In this document: piece after piece, positions 8,700-17,127 of the stretch | Layout: each line of letters starts with the position of its first letter | How positions within the stretch are numbered: the stretch's first letter is position 1 | DNA from: Thermoactinomyces intermedius | Lineage (GTDB): Bacteria; Bacillota; Bacilli; Thermoactinomycetales; Thermoactinomycetaceae | Direction: 5' to 3' (one strand) | DNA length: 56,667 nucleotides | Assembly: GCF_016055025.1 (NCBI RefSeq) | Contig: NZ_JAECVW010000013.1 | Translations under genes and position numbers: made by a program | The notes under the pieces: model-generated | Databases searched by the model: none | What the model saw: the letters and a program-made list of their open reading frames with translations, nothing else | What the model was told of the DNA's origin: nothing

Positions 8700-10058
8700 A
8701 TGTCACAATTTGAATCCCAATTCGATTGCATTCTTATCGGTACGGGCAATTCGGGAAAAGCGGCTGCCGATGCACTCAAAGAAAAGGGGAAAAACGCACT
8801 GTATATCGAATTGAAACCCGAGATGGTGGCAACGTTGATCAGCCAACAAGCCGTCGGGCAATCCACCGGATCAAGCAACCCCTCCTCACAAACAGAAACG
8901 CATGGAAACGGGGAAATCTTTGTACAAAAGCAAACGTTACATACCAATCAGCTTGAAACCAACACATATACTTTCCAAAGCAAACCGGCTGAAAATTTTT
9001 CTTATCAGACCGACTCTTTTTATGATGAATCGTCTCAGGCCGACCAAAGTTCCAGCGCCAAAGACATGGAAATCATCGAAGCTCAAAAAGTCGAATATGC
9101 GCCTCCCCACTATTCTTTTTTCACCAATCGCGGCCCTTTACGCAAAAAGACGTTGCGCCGTAAACAAAAGTTAAATTTCCAAGAAACCCCGGAAACAGGG
9201 GATGACTATCCGGTTTACCACTTGGAACGGGTTCAGTTGGGGGAAGAGGAAGAATCAAGCAATCACATGGAAGATCCCTGGAATCCGCCTTTTATCGACG
9301 AAGATCAGGAAAAACAAGAAGAAATGTATCTGGAACGGGAACAAAAACTTCGCAAAAAACGGACTAACAATCAGTGGATCCATTCATTCAACCAAGATGA
9401 CGAGGAATCGCCGATGCAAACAGACCGTTCCTCTTTTTCGCCGGCAACGTACGGGCCTTCGGACAACCCGTTTTCTTCTGACTCGTTCCCTGATTTTTAT
9501 TCGAACGGATTCCAAGCGGAGTCCGACAAAAACCTCCCATCGGATTATTACAAACCAAATGAACAAAACAAAGACAACCCGTCCAACGAACTCGTCCCGT
9601 TCGAGCCTTTTTCACCGCGCCGCCGGGTCCGCCAGGGAAAGCGAAGCCGATTGCAAAAAAAGCGGGGAGCGCTTGCGGAAAAAACAAACCAATCATTGAC
9701 GGAAAATCATCAACAACAAGAAAACCAGTCCATGCTGTTTTCGGGAGAACCCGCCGTCCATGAAAAAAACCCCATCTTTCCCGACGGATCATCCGGTGTC
9801 CAATCCTTCGGGAATGAAGAAAAGATCGAGGCGCAACAACCGTTTTCCGCTTTTCAGACCAATGAAAGCAACGAGTCTGCATCCAGTTTGAAACGGGATG
9901 ACATTGAATTTGAAGATGCTTACGGCGGCTACAGTTCGTGGGAAGAAATCATGACCCCTTATTCCCAAAACAGCCGGAAACGCCAAGAAATCGATAAAAT
10001 CGAAAAGAGAAAAATCGCTTTGCGTGGATTGCACAATTTAATCAATAATATGGGTTAA
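8700..10058 (+). CDS. uncharacterised protein: short Rossmann-like N-terminus plus long disordered tail
   Basis: 452 residues, not recognised. Residues 9-39 read as a beta-alpha-beta dinucleotide-binding start: FDCILIGTGNSGKAAADALK (GxGxxG at 14-19), ending at ALYIELKP with an acidic residue where FAD/NAD ribose binding would be. Instead of an enzyme, the chain then turns into about 380 residues rich in Gln, Ser, Asn, Glu and Pro with basic patches (RKKTLRRKQK 148-157; PRRRVRQGKRSRLQKKRG 306-323). The end, DKIEKRKIALRGLHNLINN (432-450), looks like an amphipathic helix. No signal peptide or membrane segment. An AAGGAGG site precedes the ATG. It follows the actin-like gene on the same strand, suggesting an adaptor or DNA/surface-binding partner (inference only). 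Confidence 0.75.
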   Translation: MSQFESQFDCILIGTGNSGKAAADALKEKGKNALYIELKPEMVATLISQQAVGQSTGSSNPSSQTETHGNGEIFVQKQTLHTNQLETNTYTFQSKPAENFSYQTDSFYDESSQADQSSSAKDMEIIEAQKVEYAPPHYSFFTNRGPLRKKTLRRKQKLNFQETPETGDDYPVYHLERVQLGEEEESSNHMEDPWNPPFIDEDQEKQEEMYLEREQKLRKKRTNNQWIHSFNQDDEESPMQTDRSSFSPATYGPSDNPFSSDSFPDFYSNGFQAESDKNLPSDYYKPNEQNKDNPSNELVPFEPFSPRRRVRQGKRSRLQKKRGALAEKTNQSLTENHQQQENQSMLFSGEPAVHEKNPIFPDGSSGVQSFGNEEKIEAQQPFSAFQTNESNESASSLKRDDIEFEDAYGGYSSWEEIMTPYSQNSRKRQEIDKIEKRKIALRGLHNLINNMG

Positions 10059-10064
10059 TCAAAG

Positions 10065-10110
10065 AAGCCGAATCACTCCCTGACTCCAAGAGCATTCGGC
10101 TTTCTTTTTA
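10065..10110 (+). terminator. terminator after the 452-residue gene
   Basis: AAGCCGAAT (10065-10073) pairs with ATTCGGCTT (10094-10102), followed by a T-rich run. It also separates this plus-strand pair from the convergent rsmG. Confidence 0.8.
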
Positions 10111-10127
10111 TCTATGAAACGGGATTT

Positions 10128-10847
10128 TTAAACCAATGGTTGCTTGGCCGGGGTCCCTGCTTTCCGCGGATAAGCTTTGGGCGTGTGATCCCGCTTTTTC
10201 ATCCACAACAAACTGCGCGTCCCCATCTCTTCCGGCAAGCGGAACTGCTTCACTTCCAGCGTCGTTTTCCCGAGGGTGTGCAAAGCCTTGCCCGCTTCTT
10301 CCATTTCCTCTTTCACATCCGGTCCTTTCATGGCGATGAAATGTCCCCCCACTTTGACAAACGGCAGGCAATATTCCGCCAGGACATTCAACCGGGCGAC
10401 CGCACGCGCCGTGGCCAGATCAAAATTTTGCCGGTATCCTTTTTTCTTCCCAAACTCTTCGGCCCGTCCATGGATGCATTCCACCCGGGTCAATCCCAAT
10501 TCCTCCACCACTTCGTTTAAGAAGTTGACCCGTTTTTTCAGCGAATCCAACAAAACCACCCGCAAATGGGGAAAAGCAATCTTTAATGCCAATCCCGGGA
10601 ATCCGGCACCGGTCCCCACATCGATCACGGACCGGACCCGATTCAACGGAATGACGCGGGCCAAGGTTAATGAGTCATAAAAATGCTTGATGTAGACTTC
10701 CTTTTCTTCCGTGATTGCCGTTAAATTCATCACTTTGTTTTTTTCCACCAGGAGCTCATAATACCGGTGGAACTGCCGGAGCTGTTCATGGGACAGATGA
10801 ATGTCCCATTCCGCTGTCTCTTGTTGCAACCAACTCCCCCAATGCAT
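10128..10847 (-). CDS. rsmG: 16S rRNA (guanine-527-N7)-methyltransferase RsmG
   Basis: 239 residues, full length. It uses S-adenosylmethionine to methylate N7 of G527 in the 530 loop of 16S rRNA; loss gives low-level streptomycin resistance in known cases. The SAM-binding segment SVIDVGTGAGFPGLALKIAFP lies near 69-89, preceded by the KHFYDSLT motif, and the NFDLATARAVARL segment follows near 138. The C-terminal tail is basic (PKAYPRKAGTPAKQ), typical of the family. It is downstream of mnmG on the same strand, 37 bp apart. Confidence 0.96.
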   Translation of the reverse strand: MHWGSWLQQETAEWDIHLSHEQLRQFHRYYELLVEKNKVMNLTAITEEKEVYIKHFYDSLTLARVIPLNRVRSVIDVGTGAGFPGLALKIAFPHLRVVLLDSLKKRVNFLNEVVEELGLTRVECIHGRAEEFGKKKGYRQNFDLATARAVARLNVLAEYCLPFVKVGGHFIAMKGPDVKEEMEEAGKALHTLGKTTLEVKQFRLPEEMGTRSLLWMKKRDHTPKAYPRKAGTPAKQPLV

Positions 10848-10884
10848 CCCCTGAAACCTCCTTTAAAAAAGCCTGACAAGATTG

Positions 10885-12789
10885 TCAGGCTTGATTTTCC
10901 GATATGGCATAAGCTTTTCCGCCTTGCTCAATATGCACCATCAAAATGGATATGTCCGCAGGGTTCACCCCGGAAATCCGCGAAGCCTGGCCCAAAGAAA
11001 CCGGCTGTACTTCTTTTAATTTTTCCCGGGCTTCCGAAGAAATTCCCGAGATTTTATCATAATCCACCCAATCGGGAATCCGTTTTTCTTCCATCCGGCG
11101 CATTTTTTCAACTTGCTGGAGCGCTTTTTTGATATAACCTTCATATTTCAATTGGATTTCCACTTGCTCCATGACATCCGCCGGGAGCGGCTCAGGCGGC
11201 GGGGACATGCTGGCAATTTCTTTGTATCCCAATTCGGGACGTTTGATTAAGTTCGCCAGTTCCACCGCATTGTTGATCTCCGAGGTTCCCATTTCCTTCA
11301 AGATCGCTTGGACTTCAGGCTTCGGCCGGACTTTGGTTTCCCTTAAGCGTTGAATTTCCTTTTGGATCAATTCTTTCTTTTTGACAAACCGCTGATAACG
11401 CTCTTCCGGAATCAACCCGATTTCATAGCCCAATTCCGTCAAACGAAGGTCCGCATTGTCATGACGGAGCAACAAGCGGTATTCCGCCCGTGATGTCAAC
11501 AGACGGTACGGTTCATTGGTCCCTTTGGTGACCAAGTCATCAATCAACACGCCGATGTAAGCTTGCGAACGGTCCAAAATCACGGGTTCTTTGCCTTGCA
11601 CTTTACGGGCGGCATTGATTCCGGCCATGATGCCTTGTGCCGCAGCCTCTTCATAACCGGAAGTTCCGTTCAACTGTCCCGCGGTAAACAAGTTTTTCAC
11701 CAATTTGGTCTCCAGCGAAGGCCATAGTTGCGTCGGAACGATGGCATCGTATTCGATGGCATAGCCGGTGCGGAGCATTTCCGCTTTTTCCAGCCCTTTG
11801 ATGGTGTGGAGCACTTTTAACTGGACATCTTCCGGCAAGCTGGTGGACAGACCTTGGACATACATTTCCTCCGTGTCCCGTCCCTCCGGTTCGATAAAGA
11901 TCTGGTGCCGCCCTTTGTCGGCGAACCGGACGATCTTGTCTTCAATCGACGGACAATAACGGGGTCCCCGCCCTTCAATCATCCCGGAATACATGGGGGC
12001 GCGGTGCAAATTGTCCCGGATGTAACGGTGCGTCTCTTCATTGGTGTACGTCAACCAGCAAGGCAATTGATCAGTGATGTATTCCGTCGTTTCATAGGAA
12101 AAAGCCCGTGGTTCCTCATCTCCCGGCTGAATGGTCATTTGACTGGTGTCAATGGATCTTTTGTTCACCCGGGGCGGGGTGCCTGTTTTAAACCGGACCA
12201 TTTCAAAACCGAGTTCTTTCAAATGATAAGCCAGTTGGATGGAAGGCTGTTGGTTATTCGGGCCGCTTTCATAACTGATATCCCCGATGATGATTTTGCC
12301 GCGCAAATAAGTTCCGGTCGTCAAAATCACCGTTTCAGACAGATAGTGCGTTCCGGTCCGGGTGATGACGCCTTTGCACACGCCGTCTTCCACAATCAGC
12401 TTTTCCACCATTCCTTGCTGCAAACAGAGATTGGGTGTTGATTCCAGGGTTTTCTTCATCTCTTGCTGATACAGCACTTTGTCGGCTTGCGCCCTTAACG
12501 CATAAACGGCCGGTCCTTTCCCCGTATTCAACATCCGCATCTGGATATGGGTTTTGTCAATGTTTCTTCCCATTTCCCCACCCAGCGCATCAATCTCACG
12601 CACCACATGGCCTTTGGCCGGTCCTCCGATCGATGGATTACACGGCATGTAAGCAATGGTATCCAGACTCAGGGTCAACAGCAGCGTGGAACAACCCATC
12701 CGGGCCGCGGCCAAGGCGGCTTCGCATCCGGCATGACCGGCACCGATCACAATCACGTCAAATTTTTGGGATTGGGATGCATCCCTCAT
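10885..12789 (-). CDS. mnmG: tRNA uridine-34 5-carboxymethylaminomethyl modification enzyme MnmG
   Basis: 634 residues from the ATG at 12789, chosen because AGAGAGGTG lies at correct spacing; the GTG at 12798 overlaps that site. MnmG (GidA) binds FAD and NADH and, with MnmE, installs the cmnm5 group on wobble uridine. The FAD motif VIGAGHAGCEAALAAARMG is near residue 14, and the family blocks CNPSIGGPAKGHVVREIDALGG, GRGPRYCPSIEDKIVRF and YEEAAAQGIMAGINA are present. The C-terminal helical domain that docks MnmE ends in HIEQGGKAYAISE. The gene follows mnmE with a 15-bp gap, so the partner subunits are co-expressed. Confidence 0.97.
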   Translation of the reverse strand: MRDASQSQKFDVIVIGAGHAGCEAALAAARMGCSTLLLTLSLDTIAYMPCNPSIGGPAKGHVVREIDALGGEMGRNIDKTHIQMRMLNTGKGPAVYALRAQADKVLYQQEMKKTLESTPNLCLQQGMVEKLIVEDGVCKGVITRTGTHYLSETVILTTGTYLRGKIIIGDISYESGPNNQQPSIQLAYHLKELGFEMVRFKTGTPPRVNKRSIDTSQMTIQPGDEEPRAFSYETTEYITDQLPCWLTYTNEETHRYIRDNLHRAPMYSGMIEGRGPRYCPSIEDKIVRFADKGRHQIFIEPEGRDTEEMYVQGLSTSLPEDVQLKVLHTIKGLEKAEMLRTGYAIEYDAIVPTQLWPSLETKLVKNLFTAGQLNGTSGYEEAAAQGIMAGINAARKVQGKEPVILDRSQAYIGVLIDDLVTKGTNEPYRLLTSRAEYRLLLRHDNADLRLTELGYEIGLIPEERYQRFVKKKELIQKEIQRLRETKVRPKPEVQAILKEMGTSEINNAVELANLIKRPELGYKEIASMSPPPEPLPADVMEQVEIQLKYEGYIKKALQQVEKMRRMEEKRIPDWVDYDKISGISSEAREKLKEVQPVSLGQASRISGVNPADISILMVHIEQGGKAYAISENQA

Positions 12790-12804
12790 CCTGTTCACCT
12801 CTCT

Positions 12805-14181
12805 TTATTTGCCCAAGCAAAATTGCGAAAAAATCTGGTCGATCAAATCTTCGGAGACGGAGTCCCCAATGACCTCGCCCAACGATTCCCAAGCATTTTT
12901 CAAATCAATCTCCACCATATCCAAGGGAACCCCCGAATCGATCCCTTCCACCACGTCTTTCACACTTGCCAAAGCTCTGCGAAGCAAGTGGATATGCCGG
13001 GAATTGCTGACATACGTGGCATCGGCAAGTTCCACTTTCCCCAACTCAAACAGCCGGGTGATGGCTTCTTCCAAATCCTCCATTCCCCGATCCTCTTTGA
13101 CGGAAGCGGAAATAACCGGAACGTCGCCGGCCAAACGCTTCACTTCATCCATATCGATTTGCCGGGGCAGATCCGTTTTGTTCACAATGATGATCGAACT
13201 GTGCTCCTTAATCAGCGAAAGCAGTTCCCGGTCCAACGGGGTGAGGGGCTCGGCGTAATTTAACAAAAGCAACACCAAATCCGCCTGTTTCAATGCCTGG
13301 CGGGAACGCTCCACCCCGATCCGTTCCACCACATCCTCGGTCTCGCGGATTCCGGCCGTATCCAACAGTTTGAGGGGAATCCCCCGCACATTGACAAATT
13401 CCTCAATCACATCCCGTGTGGTTCCCGGGATGTCGGTCACAATGGCCTTGTTTTCATGGGTCAATGCATTCATCAGCGATGACTTGCCGACATTGGGACG
13501 CCCCACGATTGCCGTTTTGATTCCCTCCCGGTAAATTTTCCCCTGGCGGGCGGTTTGAAGTAACCTTTCAATTTCACCGGAAATGTAAACACAGCGCTCA
13601 CGCAAAAATCCGGCCGTCATCTCTTCGGCATCATACTCCGGATAATCCACATTGACCGCAAGATGGGCCAGGGTTTCCAGGATTTCGCTTCTCAGGCGTT
13701 GAATCATCCGGGAAAGTTTTCCGTCATGTTGGGACAGAGCCACTTTTGCGGCCCGGTCCGTTTTGGCGCGGATCAAATCCATGACGGCTTCGGCTTGGGA
13801 CAAATCAATCCGGCCATTTAAAAAAGCCCGTTTGGTAAACTCGCCAGGCTCCGCCAATCTTGCCCCGTGATCCAACAGGATTTCCAACGTCTTTTGAACG
13901 GGAATCATCCCGCCATGACAACTGATTTCAACCACATCTTCCCGGGTGAATGTGCGTGGTGCGCGCATCACGGTCACCAGCACCTCATCGACCCGCTCTC
14001 CCGCTTCCGGATCCACGATATATCCGTAATGGACGGTATGCGAAGGCACCTTGTCCAGAGATTTTTTTCCTTGATATATCTGATCTGCAATCGAAATGGC
14101 ATCGGGTCCGCTGACACGGATCACCGCAATGCCTCCTTCCCCCACGGGGGTGGAAATCGCTGCAATGGTATCGGTCTCCAT
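12805..14181 (-). CDS. mnmE: tRNA modification GTPase MnmE
   Basis: 458 residues from the ATG at 14181 (METDTIAAISTPVGEGGI), which has a GGAG site nine bases upstream; the ATG at 14199 has no properly spaced site. MnmE is the GTPase partner of MnmG. An N-terminal tetrahydrofolate-binding domain is followed by a helical domain and the inserted G domain: GRPNVGKSSLMNAL, TTRDVIEE, DTAGIRET and NKTD. The essential C-terminal cysteine is in the QIFSQFCLGK ending, the expected C(I/L/V)GK motif. Adjacent mnmG and rsmG follow downstream. Confidence 0.97.
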   Translation of the reverse strand: METDTIAAISTPVGEGGIAVIRVSGPDAISIADQIYQGKKSLDKVPSHTVHYGYIVDPEAGERVDEVLVTVMRAPRTFTREDVVEISCHGGMIPVQKTLEILLDHGARLAEPGEFTKRAFLNGRIDLSQAEAVMDLIRAKTDRAAKVALSQHDGKLSRMIQRLRSEILETLAHLAVNVDYPEYDAEEMTAGFLRERCVYISGEIERLLQTARQGKIYREGIKTAIVGRPNVGKSSLMNALTHENKAIVTDIPGTTRDVIEEFVNVRGIPLKLLDTAGIRETEDVVERIGVERSRQALKQADLVLLLLNYAEPLTPLDRELLSLIKEHSSIIIVNKTDLPRQIDMDEVKRLAGDVPVISASVKEDRGMEDLEEAITRLFELGKVELADATYVSNSRHIHLLRRALASVKDVVEGIDSGVPLDMVEIDLKNAWESLGEVIGDSVSEDLIDQIFSQFCLGK

Positions 14182-14256
14182 TTTTTCACACTCCAACATG
14201 ATTCCTAATACTTAATCTTAGCATAATCCGATTCATTCAATCAAAAAAATCGCCGA

Positions 14257-14282
14257 AACAAAAAACCCCCCTGAACGGGGAG
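14257..14282 (-). terminator. terminator between jag and mnmE
   Basis: Read on the minus strand, CTCCCC and GGGG arms around a short loop are followed by six or more T. It lies just past the jag stop codon, so mnmE-mnmG-rsmG probably have their own promoter or rely on read-through. Confidence 0.8.
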
Positions 14283-14299
14283 TTTACGGGCTCCGTCTG

Positions 14300-14932
14300 C
14301 TATGGATCTTTTCTCAAAGCAATCACCACAGAGCGCCGGGGTTCTTTTCCGACACTGTATGTGGTCAAATCTTTTTCCCGCTGTATAAAGCGATGGATCA
14401 TTTTCCGTTCGCTTGTGGGCATCGGATGCAAGGTCACCTCTTTGTTCGTTGCACGGACTTTTTCCATCATTTTCGCCGCCAGGTGCTTTAACGACTCCTC
14501 CCGGCGACGGCGGTAATCGCCCGCATCCACCGTCACGCGAATGCCGTTGTTGTATTTCCGCCAGACAACGGTTTGCACCAATGTTTGAATCGCATTTAAC
14601 GTCTGGCCGTGTTTTCCGATCAGAAGAGACAAGTCCTCTCCTTTCAACACAAAGGAAATCTCCGCCGGCTCTTCTTTCATTTCGACTTGGCACGGCCAAC
14701 CGATCCGCTCCACAATCCCCTTCAAAAACTGACAGGCGTATTCCCCGGGAGTTTCCTTCCGGATGACGGTGACTTCCACGATGGCATCCCGTCTCCCGAA
14801 TAGACCGAGGAACCCTTTTTTGGGTGGTTGGATCACTTCATACCCGATCTCATCGGGTGACACCTGTAACGCTTCACATGCTTTTTCAATCGCCAATTCA
14901 ACGGACCGGGCCCGCTCTATCCGTTTGCTCAA
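14300..14932 (-). CDS. jag: RNA-binding protein Jag/KhpB
   Basis: 210 residues with three parts: the Jag_N domain (residues 1-50, with the PKKGFLGLFGRRDAIVEV block), a KH domain with GKHGQTLNAIQTLVQ near 113-127, and a C-terminal R3H domain (MPTSERKMIHRFIQ, then TTYSVGKEPRRSVVI). KhpB works with KhpA as an RNA chaperone and affects cell elongation and sporulation in relatives. The ATG overlaps the yidC stop codon by 4 bp, so translation is coupled, as in most Firmicutes. Confidence 0.95.
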   Translation of the reverse strand: MSKRIERARSVELAIEKACEALQVSPDEIGYEVIQPPKKGFLGLFGRRDAIVEVTVIRKETPGEYACQFLKGIVERIGWPCQVEMKEEPAEISFVLKGEDLSLLIGKHGQTLNAIQTLVQTVVWRKYNNGIRVTVDAGDYRRRREESLKHLAAKMMEKVRATNKEVTLHPMPTSERKMIHRFIQREKDLTTYSVGKEPRRSVVIALRKDP

Positions 14933-15681
14933 CGAGTTGCACCCTTTACTTCTTTTTTATTGAGTTTCTGCAAAATGAGCGATTGGGCAATGGTGAAGAT
15001 GTTTCCGTATACCCAGTACAAAGAAAGCGCAGACGGGAACTGATAGGCCAGGAAAAAGATCATGACCGGCATAATCCAGACCATCACTTTCATTTGCGGA
15101 TTGCTTTGCGCTCCGGTGACGATAAACTGCAAGTACGTGGTAAACGCCGCAATCAAAGGCAGGATGAAGTAAGGATCCGGACTTCCCAATTGCAGGTACA
15201 GGAAACTGGATTCTTTAATATGCTCATTCCCCATGATCGCCTGGTAAAAAGCGAACAATACGGGAATCTGGATCAATAAAGGCAAACATCCGGCCATCGG
15301 ATTGATGTTGTGCTTTTGGAACAGCTTCATGGTTTCTTCTTGCATTTTTTGCGGATTTTTTTCGTATTTTTTGCGGATCTTCATCATTTCCGGCTGAATT
15401 TCCTGCATCCGCTGGGTGCTTTGTTGCTGTTTCCAGGTAAGCGGAAAAACAATCAGACGGACCAAAAAGGTCAGCACCAGAATCGACAATCCGTAATTTC
15501 CCAAAACATCTTTAAAGATGTCCAGCAATTTGACCATCGGGATAACCAAGATCTGTTGAAAAAAGCTGGGATGGTTGTAATCGATCTTGTACCGGTTTTG
15601 ATCGGGGGCACACCCCGAAAGGATGGTGACAGCCATAATCATCAGCAAGAGTACAGCAATCCCGCGCCTCCGTTTTTGCAA
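14929..15681 (-). CDS. yidC: membrane protein insertase YidC (SpoIIIJ type)
   Basis: 250 residues, the short Gram-positive form. It is a lipoprotein: after MQKRRRGIAVLLLMIMAVTI the lipobox is LSGC with C24. Five further hydrophobic segments follow, including VLTFLVRLIVFPLTW with the conserved arginine of the insertase groove, and the cytoplasmic coiled loop rich in QMQEIQPEMMKIRKKY. YidC inserts membrane proteins with or without SecYEG; the SpoIIIJ paralogue is needed for sporulation in B. subtilis. It lies in the rpmH-rnpA-yidD-yidC-jag block. Confidence 0.96.
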   Translation of the reverse strand: MQKRRRGIAVLLLMIMAVTILSGCAPDQNRYKIDYNHPSFFQQILVIPMVKLLDIFKDVLGNYGLSILVLTFLVRLIVFPLTWKQQQSTQRMQEIQPEMMKIRKKYEKNPQKMQEETMKLFQKHNINPMAGCLPLLIQIPVLFAFYQAIMGNEHIKESSFLYLQLGSPDPYFILPLIAAFTTYLQFIVTGAQSNPQMKVMVWIMPVMIFFLAYQFPSALSLYWVYGNIFTIAQSLILQKLNKKEVKGATR

Positions 15682-15694
15682 GGAAAACTCCTCC

Positions 15695-15952
15695 TCATCT
15701 TCTCTTCAGTCTCTGAATCCATTTGTTTGCGGTTTCTTTTTTTTCTGGCACATCATCAAATCCGCCCGGATGAAAAGGATGGCATTTCAACAGCCGGATC
15801 AATGTATACCATCCCCCGACAATAAATCCGTGTCTCCGAAAGGCAATCAAAGCGTATTCCGAGCAGGTGGGAACGAAGCGGCAGACAGGGGGCTTAAGCG
15901 GTGAGATGACATAGCGATAAAATTGAATCAGACCGATGGCAATCCACTTCAT
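15695..15952 (-). CDS. yidD: membrane protein insertion efficiency factor YidD
   Basis: 85 residues. The family signature is clear: YRYVISPLKPPVCRFVPTCSEYA with the conserved cysteines, then RHGFIVGGWYTLIRLLKCHPFHPGGFD. YidD is a small inner-face amphipathic protein that improves YidC-dependent insertion. It sits between rnpA and yidC, 13 bp before yidC. In B. subtilis the yidD gene is not in this block, but in many other bacteria it is. Confidence 0.95.
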   Translation of the reverse strand: MKWIAIGLIQFYRYVISPLKPPVCRFVPTCSEYALIAFRRHGFIVGGWYTLIRLLKCHPFHPGGFDDVPEKKETANKWIQRLKRR

Positions 15953-15967
15953 TCCACTCCCCCTCCC

Positions 15968-16321
15968 TTATTCCGAAGGCTTCGAAACAAAACATTTCCC
16001 TTTGCGAAACACGTGAAACAGGCTGGATTTCACCTGTTTGTAATCCATTTGGGCAACGGGGTTTCGGGCGATGATGACGTAATCGGTTCCGGGTTTCAAA
16101 TGGGAAACCCAATGCCTCGCCACCTCTTTGATTAAACGTTTACACCGGTTGCGTATCACGGCATTCCCGACCTTTTTGCTCACGGAGATGCCGATACGCG
16201 GCGGTCCGGAAGGAGAACGGCCATATTGGATCACGACGAATTGCCGGTTGGCAAAAGATTGACCGGCCTGAAAAACCCTCCGAAAATCTTTTCTCTTCTT
16301 CAGACGGTATTCCCGCTGCAA
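15968..16321 (-). CDS. rnpA: ribonuclease P protein component
   Basis: 117 residues. RnpA binds the RNase P RNA and helps process tRNA 5' ends. The conserved block is RIGISVSKKVGNAVIRNRCKRLIKEVAR (about residues 52-79), with the RNR motif that contacts the RNA, and the N-terminal LKKRKDFRRVFQAG. It follows rpmH on the same strand beyond a hairpin terminator. Confidence 0.97.
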   Translation of the reverse strand: MQREYRLKKRKDFRRVFQAGQSFANRQFVVIQYGRSPSGPPRIGISVSKKVGNAVIRNRCKRLIKEVARHWVSHLKPGTDYVIIARNPVAQMDYKQVKSSLFHVFRKGKCFVSKPSE

Positions 16322-16416
16322 TGAAAATCTCCTTCCTCGCTAAAATCCCCGTTTTTTTACTTCACATTATAAAACAAAAAGAAGCAGATTAAACACTTTC
16401 ATAGTGAATTAAATAG

Positions 16417-16443
16417 GAAAAAAGGCCACAAAACACGTGGCCG
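16417..16443 (-). terminator. terminator between rpmH and rnpA
   Basis: GGCCAC (16424-16429) pairs with GTGGCC (16437-16442); on the minus strand this is followed by six T. It would cut rpmH expression from that of rnpA, giving more L34 than RnpA. Confidence 0.85.
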
Positions 16444-16450
16444 GCATTTA

Positions 16451-16585
16451 TTAAGCAGATAATACTTTTCTTCCTTTTCTTCTGCGTCTTGCAAGAACAC
16501 GACGTCCGTTTTTCGTGCTCATGCGTGCACGGAAACCGTGCTTGTTTTTACGTCTGCGGTTACTTGGTTGAAATGTGCGTTTCAT
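16451..16585 (-). CDS. rpmH: 50S ribosomal protein L34
   Basis: 44 residues: starts MKRTFQPSNRRRKNKHGFRA, then a short Met-Ser-Thr-Lys stretch, and ends RRRRKGRKVLSA; very basic, standard bL34. It is the first gene of the leftward block away from oriC. The ATG at 16585 is preceded by an AGGTGAG ribosome-binding site. Confidence 0.97.
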   Translation of the reverse strand: MKRTFQPSNRRRKNKHGFRARMSTKNGRRVLARRRRKGRKVLSA

Positions 16586-16702
16586 TTTCACTCACCTGGT
16601 TCCCATCACTCAGCCACGGCAAATATGCCGGCTGAGGACCGCGTTCCAGGATACCTCCCTTCTTCAATCAAGTCCGTGAATAACCGATGGACAATCTCTA
16701 TC

Positions 16703-16732
16703 ATTATAGACAGCATCGGCAATCACTGTCAA
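16703..16732 (-). promoter_or_regulatory. rpmH promoter
   Basis: On the minus strand TTGACA (16732-16727) and TATAAT (16708-16703), both perfect, are 18 bp apart. This is a consensus sigma-A promoter firing away from oriC, suited to a ribosomal protein gene. Confidence 0.85.
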
Positions 16733-16756
16733 GAATCCGGCTGCATCCCTTCCTGT

Positions 16757-17089
16757 TTATCCACATGTGGATAATTTTTTCTTAATCCACCCGTTATCCC
16801 AAAATTATCCACGATTTATCCACAAATCCCCGGCTGTGGATAACAAGGTTTTTTCCGCTTTGTGAATTGTGGATAACTCACGATTTTTCATTGTAAATAT
16901 TGGTATATTTTGATATTCTATTCTTGTTTTCCTGTGGATAAATATGTTGCGGATCAGTGAATATCCACAATTGTGGATAAGTCGGGAGATCAATTAACCA
17001 CAACCTGTGGAAAAAAGTATCCACAGGCTGTGGATAATGTGAATAAATGCAACAGACTTTGATGTATCGCCGCTTTCAACTGTGGATAA
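16757..17089. other. oriC: oriC, upstream DnaA-box region (between rpmH and dnaA)
   Basis: Perfect 9-mer DnaA boxes TTATCCACA occur at 16757 and 16816 and, in reverse (TGTGGATAA), at 16766, 16835, 16868, 16933, 16972, 17029 and 17081. One-mismatch boxes are at 16805, 16961, 17006 and 17017. The pair at 16757/16766 is back to back. This corresponds to the incA/incB part of the Bacillus bipartite origin. The dnaA promoter is within it, so DnaA should repress its own gene. Confidence 0.93.
16891..16919 (+). promoter_or_regulatory. candidate dnaA promoter
   Basis: TTGTAA (16891-16896) and TATTCT (16914-16919) are 17 bp apart, lying between DnaA boxes at 16868 and 16933. The position fits autoregulation by DnaA. 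Confidence 0.5.
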
Positions 17090-17127
17090 GTCATGTTCAA
17101 TTTTTTGTCAGGAAGGAGGTTCTTTGG

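Noticed and set aside
16005..16020. parS-like half site inside rnpA (CACGTGAAACA)
   Set aside because: The right half matches, but the left half has three mismatches to the 16-mer.
16424..16442. CACGTG-containing inverted repeat near rpmH
   Set aside because: It is explained by the rpmH terminator stem, not a parS.
17047..17127. N-terminal extension of dnaA
   Set aside because: Covers DnaA boxes, lacks family similarity; the GTG at 17128 has a proper ribosome-binding site.
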